Assembly (NCBI GenBank): GCA_040878035.1
Contig: JBBDMX010000008.1
Location: 1-64,000 of the forward strand
Reading direction: 5' to 3'
From: JBBDMX01 sp040878035
GTDB taxonomy: Bacteria > Planctomycetota > Phycisphaerae > Phycisphaerales > Phycisphaeraceae
DNA length: 64,000 bases
Within the stretch, counting starts at the first letter, position 1; each line of letters begins with the position of its first letter. A program made the position numbers and the translations under genes. Below are positions 1 through 8,840 of this stretch, piece after piece. Below the pieces are notes generated by a model that was not told where the DNA came from, ran no database searches, and was given only the letters and a program-made list of their open reading frames with translations.

Positions 1-54
1 GCCCTCTCCCTCAGAAGGGAGAGGGGGTCAGAGCGGCCATATGCAATTGCCCTG
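1..54. mobile_element. Right-hand end of a MITE cut by the window edge
   Basis: The segment holds the hairpin CCCTCTCCCTCAGAAGGGAG and ends in CATATGCAATTGCCCTG. The same hairpin and terminus end the complete MITE at 16171-16359 and the IS at 47594-49385. The next ten bases (55-64, ACATGATGGA) are the expected right copy of the 10-bp target duplication; its partner lies outside the window. The subterminal bases match the reverse complement of the left end of the 16 kb copy, so this copy probably lies in the opposite orientation. Confidence 0.8.
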
Positions 55-162
55 ACATGATGGACATGATTTCTGATTTCTGACTCATCCTGTCTATCAT
101 GTCCATCCTGTTCCTTCTTTGGCTCCTTCCTATCCGTGTTCATTCCTGTTACTTCCTGTGTC
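55..162. repeat. Dispersed repeat of the CATGATGGACATGAT family
   Basis: This non-coding stretch is built from motifs such as CATGATGGACATGAT, ATCATGTCCATCCTGTT and ATCCGTGTTCATTCCTGTTA. Related motifs occur at 33306-33524, 34974-35080 and 63420-63560, always in gaps between genes. The repeat runs up to the stop codon of the transglutaminase-like gene. The MITE end at 1-54 is inserted into it. Confidence 0.65.
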
Positions 163-1713
163 TTACGGTTCGATCACGCCGATGCGCAGCGTGCCGGTAA
201 TCGGCGCCAGGCGCATGATGTCATTAATGGCATCGCCGGCCAGGTCGCCGGTGGACAGAGCGATGTGGGCGGCGTCAAAGGGTTGATCGGCGAGTGTGGC
301 GTCGAGATCGACCCATCGACCGCCCTTTTTCGCGTCATCATCGCCCAGCCAGGCCTGGGTCCAGAGGTGGTAGCCAAACACATGGTCCTGCCCCATGAAG
401 CGGTCGATGTAGATCACGCCGCTGACGGTTCGGCTGGCGATGCCGCCGGCACGCAGCATGGCGGCCAGCAGCACGGCGTGCTCGGTGCAATCGCCCTGCC
501 GGGTGCGTGCCACCTGGCCGGCGCTGGCAAAGCCCACCGACAGGTCCTTGGCGGTGACGTAGCCGTGCACGAAGCGGCGCATGGCTTCGGCTTGCTGCGC
601 GGGGGTCGCGTCCTTGGGCAATTCGGCCACCGCCTGGTCGGCGAGCTTGCGCACCTCCGGGTCGTCGCTGTTGAGCAAAGTGCTGGACTTGCGCGAGGCA
701 TCGGTGGGCAGGTCGGTCCCGGGATTCACCGGGCTATCCAGATCGACGACGACGCGGGCGGTGTGATCGTCGGCCCAGACGACGCGCTGGTAGCCGCCGC
801 GGGGGAGGAGGGCGGCTTGTGCCGTTTGGTTGTCCGAAGGAATCCGGGGCTTGGCGGACTCAGCCCTGGCTTGGGCCCCAGCCTGATCGAACGTCAACTC
901 ATACACCGCCGAGCGCAGCTTGCGGGCATCCTTGATGGGCTTGTCCGGCTTGATCAGCGTCTTGGCCAGCAGGTCCGGCGGGTTGACCTGCTTCTGCGCC
1001 AACTCCTTGTCCGCCGCCAGCACCGTCAGCTTCATGCCCATCACGTCCATGGTGGACTTGAGCAGGCGGTACTTCTCATCGACATAGATGCGCTCGGTGG
1101 CGCCCGCCCCCGGAGGCGTGGTCGTCGTCTCCCAAAGCTGGGCGGGCACCGTCTTGCCCAGCACCTCGATGTTCTCCTGGCCCAGTTTCTTCGCGTCGAT
1201 GCGCACCGGCGCCAGGCCCAGCAACGGCGTGATCACGCGCCCGCCAAACGCCGTCTCGCCCTTGGCAATCTGTTCATCGGCATAGCGCTCAAAGGCCGCG
1301 GGCGTGTACCACTGACCCTGCGGCAGCGGGTCGGCGCGCGTCGTCGTCTGCCCGCCCTGTTCCGTCGTCACCTCGACGCCGTCGGTCTTGAAGGTGGCGC
1401 GCATCGTAATGGTGATCGCCCCCAGCGCCTGCGTCGAGCCCATCGACACCGCTTTGGCATCGAGTGTCTCGACAAACTCGTCGCTCATCTCCATGGTCAT
1501 GGCTGCCTGCCCACGCTTGATCGACAGGTGCACCTGGTTGGTACTGACCAAGTGATCGCCCTTGCGCTGGCGCACGGCGTGCATCCAGCCCATGGGTTGG
1601 TCGTCCATGAGAATCACGTACCAGTCGTCGAAGGTCTGATCGTCAGCGGCGTGTAGCGGCGCGGCGACCAGCGCCAGCAGGGCGATGGCGATGAGAAGGG
1701 GGATGCGTTTCAT
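163..1713 (-). CDS. Secreted transglutaminase-like (papain-fold) protein
   Basis: Protein of 516 residues starting at MKRIPLLIAI; an upstream in-frame ATG at 1755 would put 14 non-signal residues first, so the later start fits a signal peptide ending near AAPLHAAD. The C-terminal third carries a transglutaminase-like core: Cys409 in GDCTEHA, His449 in FGYHLWTQ and Asp471 in WVDLDAT form the expected triad. The N-terminal 350 residues are beta-rich without a recognised domain. Such proteins act outside the inner membrane, as proteases or cross-linking enzymes; substrate unknown. It is transcribed away from comEC, with a 99-bp palindromic repeat in the intergenic gap. Domain assignment is firm, role is not. 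Confidence 0.85.
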   Translation of the reverse strand: MKRIPLLIAIALLALVAAPLHAADDQTFDDWYVILMDDQPMGWMHAVRQRKGDHLVSTNQVHLSIKRGQAAMTMEMSDEFVETLDAKAVSMGSTQALGAITITMRATFKTDGVEVTTEQGGQTTTRADPLPQGQWYTPAAFERYADEQIAKGETAFGGRVITPLLGLAPVRIDAKKLGQENIEVLGKTVPAQLWETTTTPPGAGATERIYVDEKYRLLKSTMDVMGMKLTVLAADKELAQKQVNPPDLLAKTLIKPDKPIKDARKLRSAVYELTFDQAGAQARAESAKPRIPSDNQTAQAALLPRGGYQRVVWADDHTARVVVDLDSPVNPGTDLPTDASRKSSTLLNSDDPEVRKLADQAVAELPKDATPAQQAEAMRRFVHGYVTAKDLSVGFASAGQVARTRQGDCTEHAVLLAAMLRAGGIASRTVSGVIYIDRFMGQDHVFGYHLWTQAWLGDDDAKKGGRWVDLDATLADQPFDAAHIALSTGDLAGDAINDIMRLAPITGTLRIGVIEP

Positions 1714-1764
1714 GCGGGGATTGTACGTCTGCGTTGCCGGCCGCGTGGCGGCCACCGGCGGCGC

Positions 1765-1864
1765 TTTGGAGTGCGGCGGCCTTGACGCCGGTTTGACTTG
1801 CGGCCGAGCGGTCTTCGCCGGCGCAAGAAGCCAAAGCGGCGTCGGAGCCGCTGCACTCCAAAAA
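1765..1864. repeat. About 100-bp imperfect palindrome, family B copy 1
   Basis: The left end TTTGGAGTGCGGCGGC and right end GCCGCTGCACTCCAAAA are near-inverted copies; inside, GACGCCG and CGGCGTC pair again. Copies of the same size and ends lie at 10641-10739 and 20505-20602. It sits between the divergent transglutaminase-like and comEC genes, so it may overlap their promoters. Confidence 0.8.
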
Positions 1865-1901
1865 GGTCGCGGGCTTCCGCCACGCGGCGGGCACGGGTAT
1901 C

Positions 1902-4535
1902 ATGCCGCGCATGGGGCGCACATCGGTGCGGGCTGGGGTGTCTTTTGGCGACCAACGCCACTCTGAGGCGACGGGCGGGGTTTTCGTCACCCTGGCGGCC
2001 TGCTGGATCGCCGGCGTGGTGGTCGGGCATGAAACCGGCGCGGCGCGGGTGTGGTTGGTCCTGGCAGCCGCGGCGGCGATAGGCATGGCGATCATGCTCC
2101 TGCGGCGGCGATGGCGTGCGGCCTGGCTGTGGCTGCTGGTGATGGCGGTGCCGCTGTCGGCGAGCTGGACCGCCACTTGGGAGCATGACCTGCCCGCCGA
2201 CACGATCGCGCGTTACCTGACCGATGAGAGCCAACTGGCGATTCTGACGGGCGTGGTGGATGGGCCGCCGCGCTTGACGCCGGCGCAGCATGGCGCGTTT
2301 GCCCAGTTCAGCCAGTGGCAGCCGCCGCAGACCCAGTTCGTGCTGCGTTGCCGCTCGATTCTGGCCGACAGCGCGGAAGTGCCGGCGTCGGGGCGGCTGC
2401 TGGTCAAGATTCGCCGCGCCGATACATCCTTATGTGATGGCCAGACCCTGGGCGTGATCGGCTGGCTGTCCGCCATCGACGGCCCGTTCAATCCCGGCGA
2501 CCGTGACTACCGCGCGCTGCTCCAGAAGCGCGGCATCGACGGGCGACTGTCGCTGGATGATCCGGGCAACTATCAGGTGCTGGCCGAACCGAACGTCGTG
2601 GCACGGGCGGCACAGTGGCGGCGCGACCTGTCGGATGCGGCCGCGGCGTCGCTGACCCTGGGCATGGATCGCAATCCGCAACGGCTGGCGCTGCTCAACA
2701 CCGTGCTGCTGGGACGGTGGGGCGAGGATCTGGACGAGTTACAGGATGCCTTTCGCCGCACCGGTCTGGCGCACATCCTTTCGATCAGCGGCGCCCACTT
2801 GGCGATCCTGCTGGGACTGGTGTGGCTGCTGGCGCGGCTGGTGGTGCCGCACCCGCGCCGCGCCGCCCTGGTCGTGCTGGCGGTGCTGATCATGTATGCG
2901 GCGGCGCTGCCCATGACCGTGCCGATCATGCGTGCCGGGCTGATGGCGGGGCTGTTCTGCGTGGCCTATGTGTCGGGCCGGCGCATCGGCACGACCAATC
3001 TGCTGGCGCTGGCGTGCCTGATCCTGCTGGCATGGAACCCGGGCGATCTGTTCACGCCGGGGTTCCAGCTTTCCTTCGGCATCACCGCCGGGCTGCTCTT
3101 GTTCACTGGCGCGGTAAGCCGCTGGATCGTGGCCGAGCCGGCGATCCTGCCCCAGCGCGATTACTGGCTCTACAAGGCCAAACGCTGGGGCGCCAACGTC
3201 ATGGCGGCCAACCTCGTGGGCTTCGGCATCGCCGCGCCCCTGGTGGCTTATCACTTCGGCCTGTTCACGCCTCTGGCGGCGGTGCTGTCCATCTTCGCCC
3301 TTCCCGTCGTCACCCTCACGCTGGCACTGGGCTTTGCCAAGATCGCCATCGGCCTGGCGCTGCCCAGCGGGAGCATGTTGTTGGCGCACCCGCTGGCGTG
3401 GGCCGCCGACGCGATGATCGGCCTGGCGACGCATGGCTCTGATGCCCCGCTGGCGGCAGTCGATCTGCCCATCCAACCCTCGCCGTGGTGGACCCTGGCG
3501 TCGCTGGCGGTGGTGCTGGGGCTGTTCACCGGCAGGTTCGCCCGGCGAAGGCTGGCGCTGGGCGCGGCGATGGGCCTGTGCGCGCTGTGGCTGACGGTGG
3601 GGCAGCATCCTTCGGGCGCGGCGGTGGGTGGGAGCGACGATGCGCCGGCAGTGGCGGCGCGGCTGACCATGTTCGCCGTGGGCGATGGGTCGTGCTATCT
3701 CCTTCGCCTGCCGGGGGGCGATGCGGATCGTCGCGGGCACACGCTCATGTTCGACTGCGGCTCGGGCGGTTACATGAATGTCGGGGCGCAAAGCGTGGCG
3801 CCGTCGCTGGCGCTGCTGGGGGTGCTACCTGACGCTTCCCCCGGAGCGGCTGGGCGTCGGCGTACCGGCATCGATACGCTGATGCTCTCGCACGTGGACC
3901 TGGATCACATCAACGGCAGCCTCGATGTGGCGGACCGGTTGGGCGTGGGCCGGGTGCTGGTGACGCCGCAGTTTCTCGCCAACGCGGAGCGTAGTCCGGA
4001 CGGGCCCGCGGCGTTTCTGGTCAACGGCATGCAGCGGCGCGGCGTGCCGGTGCTGCCCATCTGTCAAGGTTGGCAAGAGCAAGTGGGCGACGCGAAGCTG
4101 GCGATTCTCTGGCCGCCGGCGGAACGGCGATTCGAGCGGCATAACGACTCGTCGCTGGTGCTGTCGGTGCACGTGGGCGGGCGGCGGGTGATGCTGCACG
4201 GCGACATTCAGCAGGAGGCGGTTAGCACGCTACTGGCGGAAGGCGCGGACCTGCGCGCCGATGTCGTCGATCTGCCCCATCACGGGAGCATGGTCGAAGT
4301 CTCGCGTCGCTGGCTGGCGGCGGCGGATCCCACGCTGGTGCTCCAATCCACCGGGCCGGTACGGCTGCGGCAGGACAAGTGGGCCGCGAAGTTCGAGGAG
4401 GCGGGCATCACGCGCCTGGTGACGCATCGGCACGGCATGGTGAATGTGACGATCGGCGAGGATGGTGGGATCCGATGGGAGACATTTCGGGAACCGTCTT
4501 TGCCGCTTGCGGCTTCGCGCAAGGGTGAAAGATGA
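1902..4535 (+). CDS. comEC: ComEC/Rec2 family DNA-uptake channel protein
   Basis: Protein of 877 residues. Three hydrophobic segments lie in residues 25-90, followed by a soluble DUF4131-like region. The competence domain starts near residue 215 and contains GLAHILSISGAHLAILLG at about 288, the hallmark of ComEC. Many membrane helices follow to about residue 560. The C-terminal metallo-beta-lactamase-like domain has SHVDLDHING near 662 and DLPHHGS near 790. ComEC carries single-stranded DNA through the inner membrane during transformation; the C-terminal domain is thought to degrade the other strand. No other competence gene is nearby. The last 11 residues are encoded by the palindrome at 4502-4580, which also supplies the stop codon. 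Confidence 0.93.
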   Translation: MPRMGRTSVRAGVSFGDQRHSEATGGVFVTLAACWIAGVVVGHETGAARVWLVLAAAAAIGMAIMLLRRRWRAAWLWLLVMAVPLSASWTATWEHDLPADTIARYLTDESQLAILTGVVDGPPRLTPAQHGAFAQFSQWQPPQTQFVLRCRSILADSAEVPASGRLLVKIRRADTSLCDGQTLGVIGWLSAIDGPFNPGDRDYRALLQKRGIDGRLSLDDPGNYQVLAEPNVVARAAQWRRDLSDAAAASLTLGMDRNPQRLALLNTVLLGRWGEDLDELQDAFRRTGLAHILSISGAHLAILLGLVWLLARLVVPHPRRAALVVLAVLIMYAAALPMTVPIMRAGLMAGLFCVAYVSGRRIGTTNLLALACLILLAWNPGDLFTPGFQLSFGITAGLLLFTGAVSRWIVAEPAILPQRDYWLYKAKRWGANVMAANLVGFGIAAPLVAYHFGLFTPLAAVLSIFALPVVTLTLALGFAKIAIGLALPSGSMLLAHPLAWAADAMIGLATHGSDAPLAAVDLPIQPSPWWTLASLAVVLGLFTGRFARRRLALGAAMGLCALWLTVGQHPSGAAVGGSDDAPAVAARLTMFAVGDGSCYLLRLPGGDADRRGHTLMFDCGSGGYMNVGAQSVAPSLALLGVLPDASPGAAGRRRTGIDTLMLSHVDLDHINGSLDVADRLGVGRVLVTPQFLANAERSPDGPAAFLVNGMQRRGVPVLPICQGWQEQVGDAKLAILWPPAERRFERHNDSSLVLSVHVGGRRVMLHGDIQQEAVSTLLAEGADLRADVVDLPHHGSMVEVSRRWLAAADPTLVLQSTGPVRLRQDKWAAKFEEAGITRLVTHRHGMVNVTIGEDGGIRWETFREPSLPLAASRKGER

Positions 4536-4580
4536 GGATGATCCTGGTTGATCGTGCGCCGGCGCGAAGCCGCAAGCGGC
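4502..4580. repeat. 79-bp palindrome, family A copy 1, between convergent genes
   Basis: Perfect 19-bp arms, GCCGCTTGCGGCTTCGCGC (4502-4520) and its reverse complement (4562-4580), enclose a 41-base spacer. The right arm ends one base from the stop codon of the anti-sigma gene, and the comEC stop codon lies in the spacer. The hairpin is well placed as a bidirectional terminator but has no T-tract. Copies lie at 8840-8916 and, inside a gene, at 19454-19532. Confidence 0.88.
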
Positions 4581-4581
4581 A

Positions 4582-6321
4582 TCACCGCGCCGACGACTGG
4601 TAAATATCGATCGGCACTTCGACGGGTTGATCCGAATCCAGCACCGGGGCGGTGGGCGCGATCAGGAGTTGCGAGTTGAGAATGCGGCTCCAGTCGGTCA
4701 ATTCAAGCTGCTGCCTGGCGATGCTCGCCGGTGCTCCTGGGGGTTGATTCGCCGGCGTCGCTGCGTCCTTGCTCTGCCCTGGGAGTTCGGCTTGGTGTTG
4801 TTCGCCGGTCGGCGGCGGGGCGGCGGCGGCGGGTGGCACGGCGGCGGGCAGCGGCGGTGACGCGGCCGACTTGGCGGGGGCATCGAGCTTGTCCGCCTCT
4901 TCCATTTCCTTGCTCAGCTTCTGCCGGTAGGCGCCTTCCTGACCCGGCGCCTGGTCGCGCGCCATCTTCTCGGCTGCCTGGCGCATTTCGTTCTTCGTCA
5001 ATTCCTGGATCTTGTCGAGGGCGTGCGGCGTCGCCTGCGCCAGGGATGCGGGCACGCTTTCGTCCACCAGTTGCGCCGACTGATGGGATCGAGCGTTGAG
5101 GTGCGTCATGAGCTGCGGCACCTGGTTGGCGGGCAAGGAAATCGTCACCTGGCGCACGTTCAAATCGGCCTTGGCATCCTGCTGGGCGAGCAACTGGCTC
5201 ATGGCCGGGGCCGGGGTCGTCGAAGGCGCCGCAGGCGCGGGCACCGCATCGGCGGACTTGGCACGGTTCGATTCGTTAGGCGCCGGCGTCTGAACCTCGC
5301 GCTGGCGACCCACCTGCCGATCGTCTGCCAGACCCTTGTTGGCCACACCCGCCTGGGCTTGATAGCGGTTGCTGATCGCCCAATTTACGACATCATCGGC
5401 GCACGCGCCGGGATCGGCGGCGACCACCGTGACGCGCAGGCGCGGCCCGGTACCCGCCGCCAGCGCCAGCGTGCCGCCTTGCTTCAGATTCCGCTCCGTT
5501 TCATTCCGGCGCTTCTGCCAACTCGCGTCCATGTCGGTGGGGCCACTGGGCGCCGGCGTTGCAACCTGGGGCGCCGCCGACGCTGCCGAATCAAGACTCG
5601 TCCCGCCGACCGCGCCGGTCGTGGCCAGGGCCTGGGGCGTGAGACGTGCGAACTGATCGGCCTGGCCCAGTTCCAGCCGGCCGCCGCGGGCCGATTCTGC
5701 CAGTGCCAGGGCGCCGCCGGGGACCTTACCCGGATGCACCGAGCCGTCTTTGCTCACCCTCGCGCCGCCGCTCTTGCCCGGCATCGCCGCATCGCCGCCG
5801 TTTTTGAAAGCCATGCTCGACTCGGCGTCAATTCCGTCACCGGGCTGGCGATCCGCCAGGGCCGGTCCATCCTTCCTCGACTCGTGCACCATGCCCCCGG
5901 TTGCGTCCCCACCCCCGCCGCCGCCGCCCGGCGCCGTGGGCGCCAGCGGCTGGGTCGAAAAGGTCATCTGGAAAATCGGCACCAGGATGCCCGCGACGAT
6001 GCCCAGCATGGCCGCCACGCCCGCCACCAGGAGCATTCGCCCCAGGCGCCGGCTGCGTGCCGGGGTGATGATGCCCGCCGGTTCCGTCGGCACGTCCAGC
6101 AGCATGGAGCGTTCGAGTTGCTGGTGCACCGGCTCCATGAGGTCGTCGGGCGGCTCGACTTGGGGCGTGCGGCGCAGGGCCGCGCGATCCGCCGCCAGCG
6201 CCGTCACCAGCTCGCGCAGGACCGGGTCCGCCGCCAGGCTCGCCTCGAATTGGGTGCGCTGGTCGTCGGGCAGGTCGCCCTCGACATAGCCGAGAATCAG
6301 GTTTTCGTCGTAACGGTCCAT
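4582..6321 (-). CDS. Membrane-bound anti-sigma factor with a large periplasmic domain
   Basis: Protein of 579 residues encoded 43 bases downstream of an ECF sigma gene on the same strand. Residues 1-100 resemble a short anti-sigma N-terminus (LILGYVEGDLPDDQRTQFE) but lack a zinc-binding HxxxCxxC motif. One membrane helix lies at about 106-129. The 450-residue periplasmic part is low in complexity (Gly, Ala, Pro, Gln), with two more ordered patches, around LRVTVVAADPGACADDVVNW and VRQVTISLPANQVPQLMTHL. By position and topology it should hold the sigma factor inactive until an envelope signal arrives; the periplasmic domain is far larger than usual. The signal is unknown. Confidence 0.8.
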   Translation of the reverse strand: MDRYDENLILGYVEGDLPDDQRTQFEASLAADPVLRELVTALAADRAALRRTPQVEPPDDLMEPVHQQLERSMLLDVPTEPAGIITPARSRRLGRMLLVAGVAAMLGIVAGILVPIFQMTFSTQPLAPTAPGGGGGGGDATGGMVHESRKDGPALADRQPGDGIDAESSMAFKNGGDAAMPGKSGGARVSKDGSVHPGKVPGGALALAESARGGRLELGQADQFARLTPQALATTGAVGGTSLDSAASAAPQVATPAPSGPTDMDASWQKRRNETERNLKQGGTLALAAGTGPRLRVTVVAADPGACADDVVNWAISNRYQAQAGVANKGLADDRQVGRQREVQTPAPNESNRAKSADAVPAPAAPSTTPAPAMSQLLAQQDAKADLNVRQVTISLPANQVPQLMTHLNARSHQSAQLVDESVPASLAQATPHALDKIQELTKNEMRQAAEKMARDQAPGQEGAYRQKLSKEMEEADKLDAPAKSAASPPLPAAVPPAAAAPPPTGEQHQAELPGQSKDAATPANQPPGAPASIARQQLELTDWSRILNSQLLIAPTAPVLDSDQPVEVPIDIYQSSAR

Positions 6322-6364
6322 GTTCAGTTTCGGATTACGCGGCAGAGCCGCGGCGCTTCATAAG

Positions 6365-7048
6365 TTATCTGCGTTCATCTGTGGCTCTCACTTCCGTCAT
6401 CGGGTAGCGTTGCTGCATTTCCTGCCGCAGCGCCAGTCGTGCCCTGAAAAGCCGGCTCTTGACCGTGCCCATGGGGATCGATAACGCCGCGGCAATGTCC
6501 TGATAATCCATTTCCTGCAAGTCACGCAAGACCAACACAGCCCGGAATTCCTCATCCAGCCGGCCCATCGCTTCGTGCAGGTGGGCCACCATCTCCCTCT
6601 GTTCGACGCTCTGCGGCGGTGCAAGTTCCCCATCGCGGGGACCGCCCAGACTGCCGCCGTCCGCCAGCACGTTGAGCAAGGGGCTCATCTGGTCATCGCC
6701 CCCGCCCCCGGAGCCCCCGGAGCCTCCGGAACCCCTTCCGGGGCGGCCATCGCCGTCGAGGCTGGTCGTCAGCCGCAGCTTCCGCTTACGCAGGTGCGAA
6801 ATCGACAGGTTCATGCAGATGCGGATCATCCACGTCGAAACCGCCGCCTGGCCGTTGTAATCGTGGAAATGCTCGATGACCTTGAGCATGGCATCCTGGG
6901 TGACCTCGGCGGCATCGTCCCGGTTGCCCACCATGCGCAGGCAGACGTTGTACAGTCGGCAGCGATACCGCTCCAAGAGATCGCCCAGCGCCGCCTGCTC
7001 GCCGCGCCGTGCCCGCTCGATCAGTTGTTGCTCGCTGAATACCAGCAT
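6365..7048 (-). CDS. ECF (extracytoplasmic function) RNA polymerase sigma factor
   Basis: Protein of 227 residues from MLVFSEQQLIERARRG; a longer reading from 7129 adds 27 Pro-rich residues encoded by a G-rich repeat and is unlikely. Region 2 contains DAAEVTQDAMLKVIEHF and WMIRICMNLSISHLRKRK; region 4 contains LDEEFRAVLVLRDLQEMDY and the helix-turn-helix with GTVKSRLFRAR. A Gly/Ser-rich linker of about 40 residues separates the two regions, longer than normal. It directs RNA polymerase to its own promoter set and is probably held by the anti-sigma factor encoded next. Confidence 0.92.
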   Translation of the reverse strand: MLVFSEQQLIERARRGEQAALGDLLERYRCRLYNVCLRMVGNRDDAAEVTQDAMLKVIEHFHDYNGQAAVSTWMIRICMNLSISHLRKRKLRLTTSLDGDGRPGRGSGGSGGSGGGGDDQMSPLLNVLADGGSLGGPRDGELAPPQSVEQREMVAHLHEAMGRLDEEFRAVLVLRDLQEMDYQDIAAALSIPMGTVKSRLFRARLALRQEMQQRYPMTEVRATDERR

Positions 7049-7050
7049 GG

Positions 7051-7107
7051 TTGGGGGCTTGGGGTCGGGTCCGGGGTCCGGGGTCCGGGGTTGGGGATCC
7101 GGGGGTC
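7051..7107. repeat. G-rich tandem repeat upstream of the sigma gene
   Basis: The motif GGGGTCC or a close variant recurs here (GTCCGGGGTCCGGGGTCCGG). The G runs are close enough to form a G-quadruplex on the plus strand. It covers the leader or promoter region of the minus-strand sigma gene. Confidence 0.6.
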
Positions 7108-7158
7108 GCCGATCAATGCTACTGGTCATTTTACGGGTTTGTTCGCCGCGCGGGGGAC

Positions 7159-7331
7159 TCAGAGCCGCGCGGCGTAAGCCCGCGGCAGATCGACCGCAGG
7201 CTTACGCCGTGCGGCTCTGACATGGATCGACCGCAGGCTTACGCCTTGCGGCTCTGACATGGATCGACCGCAGGCTTACGCCTTGCGGCTCTGACATGGA
7301 TCAACCGCAGGCTTACGCCTTGCGGCTCTGA
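7159..7331. repeat. Palindrome with a four-copy 37-bp tandem array, family D
   Basis: A 27-bp left arm (7159-7185, TCAGAGCCGCGCGGCGTAAG...) is followed by four direct repeats of 37 bp starting at about 7184, 7221, 7258 and 7295. Each repeat ends in the inverted arm CTTACGCCTTGCGGCTCTGA. There are no spacers, so it is not a CRISPR array. A single-copy form of the same palindrome lies at 38178-38257, suggesting that the right arm was tandemly amplified here. It fills the gap between the divergent sigma and purB genes. Confidence 0.85.
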
Positions 7332-7370
7332 CATTGGACATTCGACCCTGGACATTGGACATTACACGCC

Positions 7371-8840
7371 ATGCCCCCCCGCGACACCTACGAATCTCCC
7401 CTGGCTTCCCGCAACGCCTCGCCGCGGATGCAGGCCATCTGGTCGCCGCAGCGCAAGTTCTCCACCTGGCGCCGCCTCTGGCTGGCGCTGGCGGAGGCCC
7501 AACAGGAACTGGGCCTGCCCATCACGGACAAGCAACTGGCCGAATTGCGGGCGCACCTGGACGACATCAACTACGACGTGGCCGCCGTCCACGAAAAGCG
7601 CCTGCGCCATGACGTGATGGCGCATGTGCACGCCCTGGGCGAGCAGGCGCCGGCCGCCCGGCCCATCATCCACCTGGGCGCCACCAGCCAGTACGTCAAC
7701 TGCAATACCGAGTTGCTCCAGATGCGCGACGCTCTGGGCCTGATCGCCGACAAACTGGCGCGGGCGATCGACCTGCTGGGCACATTCGCCAAAAAGCACC
7801 GCCGCCTGCCTACGCTAGGGTTCACGCATTTCCAGGCGGCGCAGCCCACCACCGTCGGCAAGCGCGCCACGCTCTGGGCCCAGGACCTGGCGCTGGCGCT
7901 GGAAGAGATCGAGTATCGGCTCTCGACGCTGCGTTTTCGCGGCGCCAAGGGGACCACCGGCACGCAAGCGTCGTTTCTCGAGCTCTTCTCAGGTAGCACT
8001 GATCCATCTCCGGCCAAGCTCAAACAAGCCCACGCCAAGTGCGACAAGCTCGACAAACTCATCGCCAGGAAAATGGGCTGGCCGACCAAGCGCCTCTATG
8101 CGGTGACGGGGCAGACCTATCCGCGCGTGCTCGATGGCATGGTGCTCTCTTCGCTCGCCGCCGCCGCCGCCGGGTGCATGAAAATGGCCACCGATATTCG
8201 CCTCCTGGCGCATCGCAAGGAAATCGAGGAGCCCTTCGAGGCCGAGCAGATCGGCAGCTCCGCCATGGCGTACAAGCGCAACCCGATGCGCTGCGAGCGC
8301 ATCTGCGGCCTGGCGCGCTTCGTCATCGGCCTGTCGCCCATCGCCTTCACCACCGCCGCCGAGCAATGGATGGAACGCACGCTCGACGACTCCTCGACGC
8401 GCCGGCTCACGCTGCCCGAGTCGTTCCTGGCGCTCGACGGCGTGCTGGACCTGGTGATCAACGTCGCCGACGGTCTGGTCGTGTACGAGAAGACCATCGC
8501 CGCCAATCTGGCGGCGGAACTGCCCTTCATGGCGACGGAGAACCTGATGATGGCGGCGGTGCGGAGCGGGGGCGACCGGCAGGAAGTGCACGAGACGATT
8601 CGTCGGCACAGCCAGGCCGCGGCCCAGCGCGTCAAGGCCGACGGGGCCCCCAATGATCTGCTGGACCGCCTGGCGGCCGAACCGGCGTTCACCGGCGTTG
8701 ATCTATCAACAGTGCTAGACCCGTCGCGCTACGTCGGCCGGGCGCCACAGCAGGTCGAGGCGTTCATCGCCCAGGTGGTGACGCCGATTCGCCGGCGATA
8801 TCGCCAGGCGCTGAAGTACAAGCCGACGTTGAAGGTCTAG
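7371..8840 (+). CDS. purB: Adenylosuccinate lyase
   Basis: Protein of 489 residues of the fumarase/aspartase superfamily. It splits adenylosuccinate to AMP and fumarate and SAICAR to AICAR in purine synthesis. Visible signatures are HLGATSQYVNCNT near residue 103 and the flexible-loop signature GSSAMAYKRNPMR near 294, whose Ser is the catalytic base in the family. The N-terminal segment SPLASRNASPRMQAIWSP matches the PurB type rather than argininosuccinate lyase, which is encoded separately at 33.5 kb. The stop codon touches the first base of a 77-bp palindrome that separates it from convergent lpxA. Confidence 0.95.
   Translation: MPPRDTYESPLASRNASPRMQAIWSPQRKFSTWRRLWLALAEAQQELGLPITDKQLAELRAHLDDINYDVAAVHEKRLRHDVMAHVHALGEQAPAARPIIHLGATSQYVNCNTELLQMRDALGLIADKLARAIDLLGTFAKKHRRLPTLGFTHFQAAQPTTVGKRATLWAQDLALALEEIEYRLSTLRFRGAKGTTGTQASFLELFSGSTDPSPAKLKQAHAKCDKLDKLIARKMGWPTKRLYAVTGQTYPRVLDGMVLSSLAAAAAGCMKMATDIRLLAHRKEIEEPFEAEQIGSSAMAYKRNPMRCERICGLARFVIGLSPIAFTTAAEQWMERTLDDSSTRRLTLPESFLALDGVLDLVINVADGLVVYEKTIAANLAAELPFMATENLMMAAVRSGGDRQEVHETIRRHSQAAAQRVKADGAPNDLLDRLAAEPAFTGVDLSTVLDPSRYVGRAPQQVEAFIAQVVTPIRRRYRQALKYKPTLKV

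Noticed and set aside
2739..3791. Long open frame antisense to comEC
   Set aside because: High GC opens antisense frames everywhere; it has no recognisable domain and shadows a well-supported gene. The same applies to other long antisense frames.
7184..7331. Regular 37-bp repeats as a possible CRISPR array
   Set aside because: The repeats are contiguous with no spacers and no cas genes are present.
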